Counted from the first letter of the stretch, positions 45,614 to 55,304 are shown. The stretch: 64,000 bases of DNA from Candidatus Anammoximicrobium sp. (GCA_012515235.1 JAAYYU010000311.1:1-64000), one strand, 5' to 3'. Made by a program: numbers and translations. The notes: generated by a model from the sequence alone, not told the origin.

Positions 45614-46483
45614 TCACGCGACTTTCTTGGTCTTTTTCTCGCCCGCCGGCCGGTCGGCGTCGTGCATCCGCTGTCCGTCGGCGGCGATGACGTCGACGAT
45701 ACGCTGGCTCAAGCCGTCGATGTCCATAATCAGCCGATCGACGCGGCCCACGAAGTACAGGTAGACGATCAAGGCCGGAATGGCGACGGAGAGTCCTCCG
45801 GCCGTCGTCAACAGGGCCTGGCCGATGCCTCCGGCGAGCATTTCCGGGCGGCCCATGGCGTCGCCGACGGCGATCGTGTTGAAGGTCTGGATCATGCCAA
45901 CCACCGTGCCGAGCAGCCCCAGCAAAGGCGTCACCGTGGAGATGCCGTTGATCACCCGCAGGTACTTGCGGAGTTCGTTGGTCACCCGTTCGCCGGCGTC
46001 GATGATGCCCTGTTCGACCTCGACGGCCGGCCGGCCCCATTTGCGGATCGCGGCGGCGAACACCTCGGCTACCGGACTGCGGTTTTGGTCGCACAATTCC
46101 AACGCCGACTCAGGGCTCAACTGGCCGTCGCGGAGTTGTTGCAGGAACCGCTTGACGAACGGCCGGGGAATCACCCGGCCGCGCCGCAGGCTGAACAGCC
46201 GCTCGAACACGAAGACCATCAGGATCACCGAGCACAAGCCGATGGGGATCATTAGCGGCCCGCCGTCGCGCATGACTTGCAGCAGATTCTTCATCGGAAT
46301 CTGGCCGCTGTCGACCAGCGGTTCGGCCAGAACGGCCGGCGGACTCGCCGCAGTTGCCGCGGCGGGCGTCGCCTCCGGCTCGGCTTGCGCGCGCACCGCG
46401 GGGCTGACGACCAACGCCGCGGCGCATGCCCAGACGGCCCGTTGAAGCACCTTCTGGCGGGGGATCGAAGAGGACCGTGTCAT
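45614..46483 (-). CDS. ExbB/TolQ/MotA-family proton channel protein
   Basis: 289 residues. A signal-like helix (10-30) and an Ala/Pro-rich periplasmic stretch precede the three family helices at about 77-95, 180-203 and 225-248. Signatures: GGPLMIPIGLCSVILMVFVF, RVINGISTVTPLLGLLGTVV and GGIGQALLTTAGGLSVAIPA. The extra N-terminal segment is common in bacterial ExbB variants fused to exported leaders. It lies 20 bp after the TPR gene and 111 bp before ExbD on the same strand. Confidence 0.93.
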   Translation of the reverse strand: MTRSSSIPRQKVLQRAVWACAAALVVSPAVRAQAEPEATPAAATAASPPAVLAEPLVDSGQIPMKNLLQVMRDGGPLMIPIGLCSVILMVFVFERLFSLRRGRVIPRPFVKRFLQQLRDGQLSPESALELCDQNRSPVAEVFAAAIRKWGRPAVEVEQGIIDAGERVTNELRKYLRVINGISTVTPLLGLLGTVVGMIQTFNTIAVGDAMGRPEMLAGGIGQALLTTAGGLSVAIPALIVYLYFVGRVDRLIMDIDGLSQRIVDVIAADGQRMHDADRPAGEKKTKKVA

Positions 46484-46503
46484 CGGGTGTTTCGTCTCGC
46501 CTG

Positions 46504-49500
46504 TTAGGGTTCGGAAATCGTGCGGCGACGTGCGCTGCGGGGAGCAGGCGACGGGGTCGGCGACGACACATTAAGGGATGCCGGCGCGACATTCGATGCC
46601 GGGTTGGCGATCCCCGTGGTGGTCGGGGGAATTCGCGGGGGTGACGTGTTGGCCTTGACGGGCGGCTTGGCAGAGGCGGCGGCCAGCTTGGCGTTCAGCC
46701 GCTCAAGCCGCTCCGCCGCTTCTGTCGCGTACGACGATCGCGAGTATTTGGCGAGGACTTGCCGCCAAGCGCGGGCGGCGTCGGCGTTTTCGCCTCGCAG
46801 TTCGTGGCACTTGCCGGCCTGGACCAGCGCGGCCGCCTGCCACTGCGGATACTGGTACAAGCTCTCGACGCGGTAATAGGCCTTCAGCGCCTGATCCAGG
46901 TCGAGTTGGGCCGCGTAGAGTTCGCCGATTAGCCACTGAGACATCGCTGCGGTTTCCGTCCTGCCGCCTTCCGGCGACCGAATGACGCGCTCGTAACGTT
47001 GCAAGGCCGCGGCGTTCTTGCGCTGCCGGGCAAGGCAGCGGCCCAGCAGACAATCCGCCTCGTACTGTTGGACGAACTGGGGATACTGCGGCTCGATTCC
47101 GTTAGCCAAGTCATAGGCTTCTTGCCACTCTCCCTGTTCCGCCATGATTTGAGCGCGGCGCAGGACCGTCAGCGGCGCCCACGTCGGCTGTTCGACCAGT
47201 AGCTCCGCCTTCAGCTTCCCAAACCACTTGGCCGCTTCGCCGTACTCTTTCTGTTGATAAAACGCCTCCGCCATCCAAAACTCGGCGGCGCCGTTAAGCG
47301 AAGAATCGGGGAACCGCTCCAACAGCGCTTGCAGCGGAATTACGGCGTCTTGCCAGCGCTGCGTGAACGCGGCCAGTTGACCTTGCAGGAAGAGGGCGTG
47401 CTCCAGGATTTCCGGCTCGCAGTTGTCCGCAGTCAACTGGTCGGCGAACTGCCGGGCCTGCTCGTACTGTTTCGCGGTCGTCGCCCGTTGTGCCAGGCGA
47501 TACGTCGCATCCGCCCAAAACTCGCTGTCCGGGTACTCGGCAGTGATCCGCTGGAACAGCCGATCCGCCTCATCCGGTTGTCCCTGATCGAACAGCAGCC
47601 AAGCCAGTTGGTAGAGCACGCCGTCCAGCAGTTTGTCGTTTGGATACTCCTGAACCAGCCGCCGCAGCAACGGGATGGCTTCCGCCTTGCGGCCCAATTG
47701 CTCCTGCAACCGTGCGGCTGCGAACAAGGCGGGGGCCGCTTGCTTGGACTTGTCGTAGGTCGTGACGACCAGCAGATAGGCTTCCAGCGCGTCTTCGTGG
47801 CGGCCGATTTGCTCCAGCGTTTTGCCTTTCATCAGCGCTGCCTCCGCCGCCAGGGGGCTTGCCGGATACTGTTCGATCAGTCGGCTGAAGGCGACGTTCG
47901 CCGGTTCCATATTCCCGGCGCGGAAATTGGTCCAACCCAACCCGGCCCAGCCTTTTTCCGCCAAGGCAGGCGGCTGCCCGTCCTCGGTCAACACGGAAAA
48001 CAGTCTGATGGCCTCCGCGTGCTTGCCAGATTCCAAGGCGGCTTCTGCCAACAGGTGCGTCGTTTCCAGGTACGACGGCTGCTGAACTTCCTTTCCCGCG
48101 ATCTGTGCATGGAGTTGCAACGCCTCGTCCAGACGCTTGTCTTGCACCAACCATTCCGCCAGTTGCAGGCGGCAAGCGGCGACATCCTCACCGGCCGGCT
48201 CAGTCGCCAGGTATTTCTGGAGGATTTCGATCGCGTCCGGACGTCGATTTAACGCGACCAGAGCGATCGCGTTCGCCAATTGGACGCCGCCGTACAGTTC
48301 CTTGTTGTCCGGCGTCACCGGCAGCTTCGCCAGCAAATCCAATCCCGCCTGAGGCTGGCCATCGCCCAGATAGGCAATCGCCAGATAGTACTGGTTGGCC
48401 TGGAGCATCTGACTTTCATCGGACAGCGTCACCGAGGCCGCCTGCGGCGCATCAGGATCGCCGTCCGCCACGGCCAGATTCGCGGGCGAGGCAGCGGCAA
48501 TCAGGCGTTTCAGGATGTCAATCGAGGGGCCGTACTGTTTCAGCTTCAAGTGGGCTCGCGCTAGACACTGCTCGGCGTAAGGTTTCCGCGGACTGTCCGG
48601 GAATTGAGTCAGAAACCGCTCGGCCAGAGAAAGGACCTGAGGATACTGGGCGTCGCCAATCGCGAGCTGCAACTGGACTTGCAGACTGTCGTCCGCGTAC
48701 TCGCTGTCGGGCCAACTCCGCCACACCTGTTCGTAGCCTTTTTGAGCTGTCTCCGAGTCGCCTCGTTGCCGGTAAGCCTCCGCTTGCCAGAACGCCATCG
48801 CCGGGGTCAACGCATCTTGCGGATGCTGGTCCAGGGCGCTCTGCAAGGTCGCCACGGCGTGGTCCCAGTCTTGCCGCGCGACTTGCGACATCCCCAGCCA
48901 GTAACGGGCCTGGGCCAACAGTTCGCTTTCCGGGTATTGTTCGATCGCCGCTTGAAGCGAGGTCTCGGCCTCCGTGTACTTGCCCCGGTTGTACAGGCAG
49001 ATCCCCAACTGCACTTGCGCGTCGTCCGCCAAAACGCCGCCCGCTGCCGCCAACGTCTGATACGCGATCCGCGCCGAATCGAGATCCCCCTGCAGTTCCG
49101 CGGCCCGTCCCAGTCCGAATCGGCATTGGGCGACGTGCGTGCCGTCCGGATGACGCTCCAGGACTTCCTTGAACAACCCCGCAGCCCGCGGTCCGTCGCG
49201 TGCCGCAAGGGCCAGTTCGGCGAGGTACGCCTTGGCATAGGCGTTCAAGTCGTCGTTCGGATAGGCCGTCGTGAACCGCTCCAGTTCCTCGCAAGCCGTC
49301 TTCGTATCGCCCGTCAAATACACAGCCTCCGCCGTCCGGAAACTCGCCTGAGGCACGTAACGATGGCCCGGTTCACGCGCGACGAAGTCCGCAAAGTCTT
49401 GGCGGGCCGCCGCGTACAGCCCCTGCTGCATGTGCGCCTCGGCGCGGAAAAACAAGGCCAACGGGGCGTTCGCATGATTCGGATACAACTGCAGAAAACG

Positions 49501-49899
49501 AGAAAACTCCTCCACCGCCAGACGCCAGCGACTGCCCGAATAGTGGCCGATCGCCACCGTGTAGACGTCCTGCGGCGTCTCGCCTGGATTCCCCGACGCC
49601 GACTCTGCCGTAGCCTCGGCCGGTTTCTCTTCGGCCGGTTTCTCTTCGGCCGGTTTTTCGTGGGCCGTTTTTTCCTCGGCCGGTTTCTCCTCGGTCGGCT
49701 CTTCCGATTCGGCCTCCGGCGTCGGCTCGGCCGCGGGCTGCAGCAACATCTTCAACGTCGACTGGGCCGGCGCTTCTGCGCCCGCCTTGGGCGGTGTCTC
49801 CTTCTCGGGTTCCGAAGGCGTCTCCGCCGCCATTAGAACAATGACACCCAGCCACAGGCTTACCGCCACGGACACACGAAAGGAGCTGCTAGCGTACAT
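46504..49899 (-). CDS. Giant periplasmic TPR protein
   Basis: 1131 residues. The N-terminus MYASSSFRVSVAVSLWLGVI is a signal or anchor. Residues 30-105 are low-complexity Glu/Lys/Pro/Ala with several EKPAEEK copies. From about 110 to 1080 the chain is an array of TPR units (for example FLQLYPNHANAPLALFFRAE, AIEQYPESELLAQARYWLGM, EYPNDKLLDGVLYQLAWLLF), like YbgF/CpoB and BamD-type repeats but far longer. The C-terminus is Pro/Ser/Thr/Arg-rich. It lies 20 bp before ExbB. The start ATG touches AAGG, so initiation may be at a slightly later codon. Probably a scaffold for the ExbBD machine. Confidence 0.85.
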   Translation of the reverse strand: MYASSSFRVSVAVSLWLGVIVLMAAETPSEPEKETPPKAGAEAPAQSTLKMLLQPAAEPTPEAESEEPTEEKPAEEKTAHEKPAEEKPAEEKPAEATAESASGNPGETPQDVYTVAIGHYSGSRWRLAVEEFSRFLQLYPNHANAPLALFFRAEAHMQQGLYAAARQDFADFVAREPGHRYVPQASFRTAEAVYLTGDTKTACEELERFTTAYPNDDLNAYAKAYLAELALAARDGPRAAGLFKEVLERHPDGTHVAQCRFGLGRAAELQGDLDSARIAYQTLAAAGGVLADDAQVQLGICLYNRGKYTEAETSLQAAIEQYPESELLAQARYWLGMSQVARQDWDHAVATLQSALDQHPQDALTPAMAFWQAEAYRQRGDSETAQKGYEQVWRSWPDSEYADDSLQVQLQLAIGDAQYPQVLSLAERFLTQFPDSPRKPYAEQCLARAHLKLKQYGPSIDILKRLIAAASPANLAVADGDPDAPQAASVTLSDESQMLQANQYYLAIAYLGDGQPQAGLDLLAKLPVTPDNKELYGGVQLANAIALVALNRRPDAIEILQKYLATEPAGEDVAACRLQLAEWLVQDKRLDEALQLHAQIAGKEVQQPSYLETTHLLAEAALESGKHAEAIRLFSVLTEDGQPPALAEKGWAGLGWTNFRAGNMEPANVAFSRLIEQYPASPLAAEAALMKGKTLEQIGRHEDALEAYLLVVTTYDKSKQAAPALFAAARLQEQLGRKAEAIPLLRRLVQEYPNDKLLDGVLYQLAWLLFDQGQPDEADRLFQRITAEYPDSEFWADATYRLAQRATTAKQYEQARQFADQLTADNCEPEILEHALFLQGQLAAFTQRWQDAVIPLQALLERFPDSSLNGAAEFWMAEAFYQQKEYGEAAKWFGKLKAELLVEQPTWAPLTVLRRAQIMAEQGEWQEAYDLANGIEPQYPQFVQQYEADCLLGRCLARQRKNAAALQRYERVIRSPEGGRTETAAMSQWLIGELYAAQLDLDQALKAYYRVESLYQYPQWQAAALVQAGKCHELRGENADAARAWRQVLAKYSRSSYATEAAERLERLNAKLAAASAKPPVKANTSPPRIPPTTTGIANPASNVAPASLNVSSPTPSPAPRSARRRTISEP

Positions 49900-50020
49900 C
49901 CTTGCACTCGCTGTTCTTAAGGAAACGTACGTTCCAGGACACGGCGCGCGGCATGTTACCCAGCCAGGGGCATGTAAGACAAGACCAACATCCGCCAGCT
50001 GTCGGCGCGATGAGTGGCCA

Positions 50021-50281
50021 TCAGGCCGAACGGCGGGTTGTGAAGAGCTTCCGCAGCGGAGGAGATAGCGTCAGCGTCTGGATCGCCGGATCGGCGCGCA
50101 GCGCCTCGGCAATCTGTTCAAGCTGTTCCGACGCGCTTGCGGCCAAGTCCACGAAGATCCACTTTCTGCCCGCGAACTCGCACTGGCCTCCCCCGTTTCC
50201 ATCCATCCATTCCTGGCGAATCCGGTAGCCCAGTTGTTGGGCGACCGCCAACGCTTGTTCCCGCAAATTCACTGTGTGCAT
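50021..50281 (-). CDS. Small conserved-looking protein of unknown function
   Basis: 86 residues from an ATG. The pattern (AVAQQLGYRIRQEWMDGNGG, CEFAGRKWIFVDLAASASEQ, LEQIAEALRADPAI) is balanced, with regular helix and strand alternation, unlike an artefact frame. It lies 121 bp upstream of the TPR gene on the same strand, so it could be the first gene of that operon. No family recognised. Confidence 0.6.
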   Translation of the reverse strand: MHTVNLREQALAVAQQLGYRIRQEWMDGNGGGQCEFAGRKWIFVDLAASASEQLEQIAEALRADPAIQTLTLSPPLRKLFTTRRSA

Positions 50282-50482
50282 CGCCGTGAAGGTCTCCAGG
50301 TCGGGTGCGATTATAGGGGCTTACGTTTCAGTTGCCCAGGTCAATTCGACGATATCACTACTGCTTCTAAGCATCGGCAAGATAACGAGTTAAGACATTC
50401 CTGACAGGTAAGCCGCAACAATCACCAACGACTCGGCAAACGAGTCAAGATGGCGGTTCTAGCAGCGGTTTGAGGCAACACG

Positions 50483-51310
50483 ATGACTAAACAGGCAACG
50501 AGTTGGACCACGCGAACCGACGAACGTATCGCCGTCCTGCAGCAGCAACTGGCTCAGGCTCAAAAACTCACCGCTCTGGGTGAACTCGCTAGCACGGTGA
50601 CCCACGAATTCAACAACGTGCTGATGACCATCCTCAACTATGCCAAGATGGGGTTGCGGCACAAGGACGAAGCAACTCGCGATAAGGCGTTTGAAAAAAT
50701 CCTGGCCGCCGGCGAGCGAGCGGCCACCATCACGAATTCCGTGTTGGGCATGGCCCGGAACCGGTCCGATTCGTTTGAGCCCACGGACCTGGCGGCGATC
50801 ATCAAGGAAACGTTGATTCTTGTCGAGCGGGAAATGAGGAAGTACCGCGTGAGCGTCGAAACGCAAATCCAGCAAGTCCCGCCCGCCAATGCGATCGGAA
50901 ACCAAATCCAGCAAGTCCTGCTCAACCTGTTGATCAACGCCCGGCAGGCCACCGCGGAGGGCGGCAGGATCTTGATCGGATTGTCTCACGACGCCGCCAA
51001 CGATACCGTCGATCTTGTCGTGCGTGACACCGGCAGCGGCATCCCGGCCGACAAGCTGCAACGGATCTTCGATCCCTTTTTCAGCACCAAGAAGGGACCG
51101 GACGCCAGTGGCAAGGGCGGCACCGGACTGGGACTCGCTACCTGCCGGAATATCATCGAGCATCATCGCGGACGAATCCGCGTGGAAAGCTCCGTTGGCG
51201 TCGGAACCTGCTTTACGATCAAGCTGCCCGTCCATCGCAAATCGGCGCCCATCGTTACGGCCACGGGCCTCCCGCAGACATTTCCCGCGGCAGCCTTTTC
51301 CCCTCACTGA
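50483..51310 (+). CDS. Soluble sensor histidine kinase
   Basis: 275 residues, no membrane helix. An N-terminal coiled coil (12-32) leads to the phosphorylated His41 in ASTVTHEFNNVLMTI (NtrB/ZraS-like H-box), then the ATPase domain: NLLINARQATAEGG (N-box), VRDTGSGIP (G1), IFDPFFSTKKG (F-box) and GKGGTGLGLATC (G2). Complete kinase core, but no sensor domain beyond the coiled coil, so it likely senses through a partner. No response regulator gene is adjacent. ATG with TTGAGG upstream. Confidence 0.9.
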   Translation: MTKQATSWTTRTDERIAVLQQQLAQAQKLTALGELASTVTHEFNNVLMTILNYAKMGLRHKDEATRDKAFEKILAAGERAATITNSVLGMARNRSDSFEPTDLAAIIKETLILVEREMRKYRVSVETQIQQVPPANAIGNQIQQVLLNLLINARQATAEGGRILIGLSHDAANDTVDLVVRDTGSGIPADKLQRIFDPFFSTKKGPDASGKGGTGLGLATCRNIIEHHRGRIRVESSVGVGTCFTIKLPVHRKSAPIVTATGLPQTFPAAAFSPH

Positions 51311-51369
51311 AGTTGATCTCTCAACGAGTGGATGGTTGGGTCTTGGGCTGCGAGCACCTGACGACTGCC

Positions 51370-51616
51370 GCAACGGAGGCCAAAATAACTTCCCCGTTTC
51401 GGCGAGAACTGGCGGCAACCCAAGGCACTCGCTGACTCGCACGGTGGAGCCTGCAGCGACTTCTGCGTGGGAAGCCTCCTCGGCGCCACCACGCTGCTCG
51501 CCAGCGTGGAGCGGTGTTCACGACCAGAGATATTCGCAAGAAATCCGTTGCCTCGCCACCACGCTGGCGAGCAGCGTGGGGGTGAAAATTCGGGAAGTTA
51601 TTTCGGCCGCCGTTGC
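51370..51616. mobile_element. MITE-like element with nested inverted repeats
   Basis: Outer arms: 51370-51396 (GCAACGGAGGCCAAAATAAC...) and 51591-51616 are reverse complements with two mismatches and one indel. Inner arms: 51489-51509 and 51559-51579 are exact 21-bp reverse complements (CCACGCTGCTCGCCAGCGTG...), each also nearly self-palindromic. No coding frame lies inside. Length about 247 bp. The whole 51311-51800 stretch has no gene; the element occupies its middle. Confidence 0.6.
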
Positions 51617-51800
51617 ACCGGCCGGTCGCGGCCACCCTTCCAGGAGCAGACGCTGCAGCTGTTTCGGCGAGGAGGCCGAGGACGGAGATTCCGTCCGGCG
51701 GCTTCGCCGGCGGCTTTGCCCTTTTGACGAACCGGGTTGGCAACGCTAAACTCCAGTCGCGGACAGGAACGGAGTTGACTTCTGGCTGGGAGGATTCGCT

Positions 51801-52061
51801 GTGGAACGGAAAGAGATTTTGCAACGCTTGGCTGCTGGGGAACTGAGTCCGGACGAAGCCGATGCCATGCTGGCCAAGAGCGAAAGAAAAGGGGCGGTGT
51901 ACTGCAAGGTCAGCGACAAGGGCGCGATCAGCGTGTACGGACTTGGCAGATTCCCGACGACACTGTATGTCGAGCAGTGGGAGAGACTGCTCGCCTTTGG
52001 CGACGAGATTCTGCAGTTTGCCAGAGAGCACGATGCGGAGTTGAAGAAGAAGACCACTTAG
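51801..52061 (+). CDS. Small SHOCT-like/unknown protein
   Basis: 86 residues from a GTG preceded by GGGAGGATTC. The start MERKEILQRLAAGELSPDEA resembles short oligomerisation (SHOCT-like) helices, followed by a beta-rich middle (VYCKVSDKGAISVYGLG) and a basic C-terminus. A real gene judging by its ribosome-binding site and composition. No assigned role. Confidence 0.6.
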   Translation: MERKEILQRLAAGELSPDEADAMLAKSERKGAVYCKVSDKGAISVYGLGRFPTTLYVEQWERLLAFGDEILQFAREHDAELKKKTT

Positions 52062-52263
52062 CCCCTGCCCCAACAACGTACCGGCCGGGCAGCATCCGTC
52101 CTGATTCGCGTGCGTCGGGCGATGGCGGTCCTGTTTTGCCAACTAGGCAGCGTGCGTCGGATGCCGGAAGTCGTCGGGCGCACGTTGGCGCGGTCGGTTG
52201 CCGAGGGTGTCGGCCTGTTTCTCCTGACCCGGCCGGCAGTCCCGGCCCTGGGGGCCGCGGAGT

Positions 52264-53805
52264 TCAGCCGGCTGCGTGGACTCGCGCGTGCGTGGCCTTC
52301 AGCGCCGGGTACAGGGACTCGAAGTCGGCGAACCACTGGCGATAGCGGGCGCTGAGCGTCTGGTCCGGTTCGTAGGTGCGGCCGGGGCGGTGGACTTGGG
52401 CCCAGGCGTCGGCCGCGTCGCGGTACACGCCGACGCCGATGCCGGCCAGGATCGCAGCGCCCAGGACGACGGCTTCCTCGATCTCCGGCACTTCGATCGG
52501 CTTGCCCACCACGTCGGCCTTGTTCTGCATCCAAAATGCATTGTGGATCGCTCCGCCGATGGCCACGATCTTCTCCGGCCGGACGTCCAGCCCGTGTTCC
52601 AAGCCGCGGATGACTTGCAGGAACTGGTAATCCAAGCCTTCGATGATCGCCCGCAACATGTCGCCCTTGGTCGTCGTGTTCCGCAGCCCGACGAAGGCGC
52701 CCAGCGAGTGATGGTCCACGATCGGACAGTGGCTGCCGGACATGTGCGGCAGAAACAGGCAGCCGCGTGCGCCGGGCGGCGAGGCCGCGGCAGAGTGCAT
52801 CAGATAGTCCCAATCCACGCCGCCTGCTTGCTCGGCGCGAAGCTTCTCCGGCTGGCCATACTCGCGGCGGAACCATTCCAATTGCTCGGCCGCCACGGTG
52901 GCCCCCATCGCCGCCCACGTGCCGCGGGCAACGTGCGAGTCGACCAGAATGCCCATCTCGCGCACCGCGGGCGTGAGCACCGGTTCGGGGATCGCCGCCA
53001 GGACCATCTCCCAGGTGCCGGTCACGTCGCAAACGACGCCGGGCCGGAACGCGCCGGTCGGCAGCGCGCCGCACAGGTAGTCATGGCCGCCCAGCACGAC
53101 CGGCGTGCCGGCGGGCAGTCCCGTGGCTGCGGCCGCCGCCGCCTGGACCTGGCCCAGCACCGTGCCGCTGGGCTGCGGATCGCACAACAGATCGCGGCGC
53201 ACTCCGGAAGCGGCCAGCAGTTCTTCGGACCACGTCTGCCGCCGCTGGTCGAACAGCAGCGTCGTCGAGGCCATGCTGTAGTCGGTCGCCAATGCGCCGC
53301 AGAGCATGAAGTTGACGAAATCCTCGATCAGCACCCACTTGTGCGCCCGTTCCAGGATCGCCGGCTCGTTCTCCCTCATCCACAGGATCCGCAACGCCGT
53401 GTTGAAGACCCACAACTGGTTGCCGCCGACGGCAAACTGGTTCTCCACGCCGACGTGCTCCAGCCACCACTTGTATTGCGGCTCGGTGCGCGGACAGTGC
53501 CAGGAGATGAACGGGTACAGCCAGCGGCCCTCCGCGTCCAGCGGCAGACCGTCCATGCCCATGCCGGTGACGGCCACGCCGCGGATCTGGGCCGGATCGT
53601 CCAGTTGGCCGATCGCCTCGCGGAGCGATTCCGCCACGCCGCCCCAGATCTGTTCGGGCTTCCAGATCGCCCACTGCGGCCGCTCGGGATCGGGGTTGAA
53701 ACGCTGTGTGGGCCGGCTGGCGCGGGCCACCGCGCGGCCCGTCGCGTCGTACACGATCGCTTTCAGATTGGTCGAGCCCAGGTCGATGCCGACAAGATAG
53801 TCCAT
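52264..53805 (-). CDS. FGGY-family carbohydrate kinase (xylulokinase-like)
   Basis: 513 residues. The ATG at 53805 has CTCGGAGG before it; upstream codons are not supported. The phosphate-1 loop is VGIDLGSTNLKAIVYD (5-20), and the catalytic Asp region is VVLGGHDYLCGALPTG. FGGY kinases phosphorylate pentuloses, glycerol or similar with ATP. WAIWKPEQIWGGV and ISWHCPRTEPQY do not settle the substrate; xylulose or ribulose is likeliest. Cytoplasmic. The following gene (107 bp away) encodes a URO-D-like protein. Confidence 0.85.
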   Translation of the reverse strand: MDYLVGIDLGSTNLKAIVYDATGRAVARASRPTQRFNPDPERPQWAIWKPEQIWGGVAESLREAIGQLDDPAQIRGVAVTGMGMDGLPLDAEGRWLYPFISWHCPRTEPQYKWWLEHVGVENQFAVGGNQLWVFNTALRILWMRENEPAILERAHKWVLIEDFVNFMLCGALATDYSMASTTLLFDQRRQTWSEELLAASGVRRDLLCDPQPSGTVLGQVQAAAAAATGLPAGTPVVLGGHDYLCGALPTGAFRPGVVCDVTGTWEMVLAAIPEPVLTPAVREMGILVDSHVARGTWAAMGATVAAEQLEWFRREYGQPEKLRAEQAGGVDWDYLMHSAAASPPGARGCLFLPHMSGSHCPIVDHHSLGAFVGLRNTTTKGDMLRAIIEGLDYQFLQVIRGLEHGLDVRPEKIVAIGGAIHNAFWMQNKADVVGKPIEVPEIEEAVVLGAAILAGIGVGVYRDAADAWAQVHRPGRTYEPDQTLSARYRQWFADFESLYPALKATHARVHAAG

Positions 53806-53911
53806 GGATCGCCTCCGAGATTGCGTTGTGGCGAGCTGTGGGCGAGGGGATGCGAGACGCGGGACGCGAGTTGCGGGTCGAGGAAGGGACGCCCGTGTCC
53901 CACCTCCCGCT

Positions 53912-54982
53912 TCACGCAAACGTGTTTCCCGTGTCGTCACCCCAGGTCTCCAGCGAGACGGGGTACTTGCCGTACATCCGGATCGCATTCCACATGGCCA
54001 GGTAGTTGCCCGGTTTGACCGAGGAATGAATGCTGTTGCTGGAGGACAGGATCAGGCCTCCGCCGCCAGCCGCTTTGCGGATCACTTCCTTGGTTTCCCG
54101 GACCGTGTCCGCTTCGCTGCCAAAGGTCAACGTGTGGGCGCAATCGACGTTGCCCTTGAGCGCCACGCGCCGGCCGTAGTCCCGCTTGATCATCGCGATG
54201 TCCATCCCGGCGACCGGGTCGATCGGGTCGAGGCAGTCGATCCCGGAGTCCAGGATCATGTCCAGCAGCGGCAGGATGTTCCCGTCGGTGTGTTTGATCA
54301 CCGGCAGACCTTGACGCCGGAAGCCCTGGACCACGCGTTTCAGCGGTTCGGCGAACAGGTCCCGGAACATGGCGGGCGACATCAGCGGGCCGGCGGCGGA
54401 CGCATAGTCGTCGCCGGTAAAGACGAAATCGGCGCCGCGGCGGGCCACTTCCCGGGCCATCTCCAAGTTGACTTCGATCGACAGCTCGACCAGTTTCCGC
54501 ACCAAGTCCTGGTCGGCCGCCAGCGCGATCAGCAGTTCTTCATAGCCGAGCAGGTAGCGGGGGATGGAGAACACGTCATTCAGGTGCACCCCGATCGCCA
54601 GCTTGCCTTTGTACTTCGCGACCAGTCGTTCCAGGCTCGCATACCGTCCCGGCGCGTGCGGGTCCGGCGGGGCGTAGTGCTGGAAATCCTCGCGGCTCTT
54701 GAGCGGCCCTTCGACCGGATAGCTGTGCTCCTCGCCCGTGTACTCGGTGACCACGCCCCATTCGTTGCGGTAGCGTTTTTCGCCGATCTGCTGCTTGCGG
54801 AAATCCGGGCCGGTGAGGATGGCGTCCAAGCCCATCCGCACGGTGAACTCTTCCACACTGCAGCCGGGGATGATCGCCTCGCGCACGTGGCGGTCGATGA
54901 TCCACTCGAAGTGTGGGATCCGATCCGGTTCTTCGTTCCGCAAGACACGCAGCACGCGTTGGACCGAGGTAAGTTCCGCCAT
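53912..54982 (-). CDS. Uroporphyrinogen decarboxylase (URO-D)-superfamily protein
   Basis: 356 residues; the ATG follows AAGGAAGGG. TIM-barrel landmarks of the URO-D/methyltransferase superfamily: RVLRVLRNEEPDRIPHFEW at the start, FVFTGDDYASAAGPLMSP, PVIKHTDGNILPLLDMIL, DCLDPIDPVAGMDI and LKGNVDCAHTLTFGS. The substrate-gripping Arg/Asp of true HemE are not evident, so this is likelier a cobamide-dependent methyltransferase relative (MtaA/CmuA-like) or an uncharacterised member. Found often beside sugar genes in planctomycetes, as here next to an FGGY kinase. Confidence 0.78.
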   Translation of the reverse strand: MAELTSVQRVLRVLRNEEPDRIPHFEWIIDRHVREAIIPGCSVEEFTVRMGLDAILTGPDFRKQQIGEKRYRNEWGVVTEYTGEEHSYPVEGPLKSREDFQHYAPPDPHAPGRYASLERLVAKYKGKLAIGVHLNDVFSIPRYLLGYEELLIALAADQDLVRKLVELSIEVNLEMAREVARRGADFVFTGDDYASAAGPLMSPAMFRDLFAEPLKRVVQGFRRQGLPVIKHTDGNILPLLDMILDSGIDCLDPIDPVAGMDIAMIKRDYGRRVALKGNVDCAHTLTFGSEADTVRETKEVIRKAAGGGGLILSSSNSIHSSVKPGNYLAMWNAIRMYGKYPVSLETWGDDTGNTFA

Positions 54983-55304
54983 GACGACCCTTCCTTTGCT
55001 TGGCAGCCTGATTCTACGCCAGGACGCTCGTTCCGGCTACAGACCTGCCACCGGCCGCAGCCAGGTTCGTCCGCGCTGCGGGGCGGGCGTCCGCCGGCCG
55101 AAGCACCGGCGGGCTCACGCCTGCCGTTCGCCGTGGCTTTGGCAACGGCAGGGAGAATCCAGGCGGCCGTTTCGTTCCCGGTCGTTTTCGCCGTCTGCCG
55201 ACAAACCAACCACCGTTGTCTCTCCCCCCGCCACGGCTTTCCGCGTCCCCGTCCTTGGGTCGTGTGGCCTCGCTCTCTTTTCGGCGCGATCCGCAATCCC
55301 GGCG
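54983..55304. other. Intergenic, no gene seen
   Basis: 322 bases between same-strand genes; no ribosome-binding site followed by a credible frame on either strand and no clear promoter. Confidence 0.5.

Noticed and set aside
43106..46255. 1049-codon plus-strand frame across the ExbBD region
   Set aside because: It covers three genes with clear family motifs on the minus strand; its own translation is Arg/Gly/Gln-rich without domains.
52276..54018. Long plus-strand frame opposite the FGGY kinase
   Set aside because: Antisense shadow; the kinase motifs are on the minus strand.
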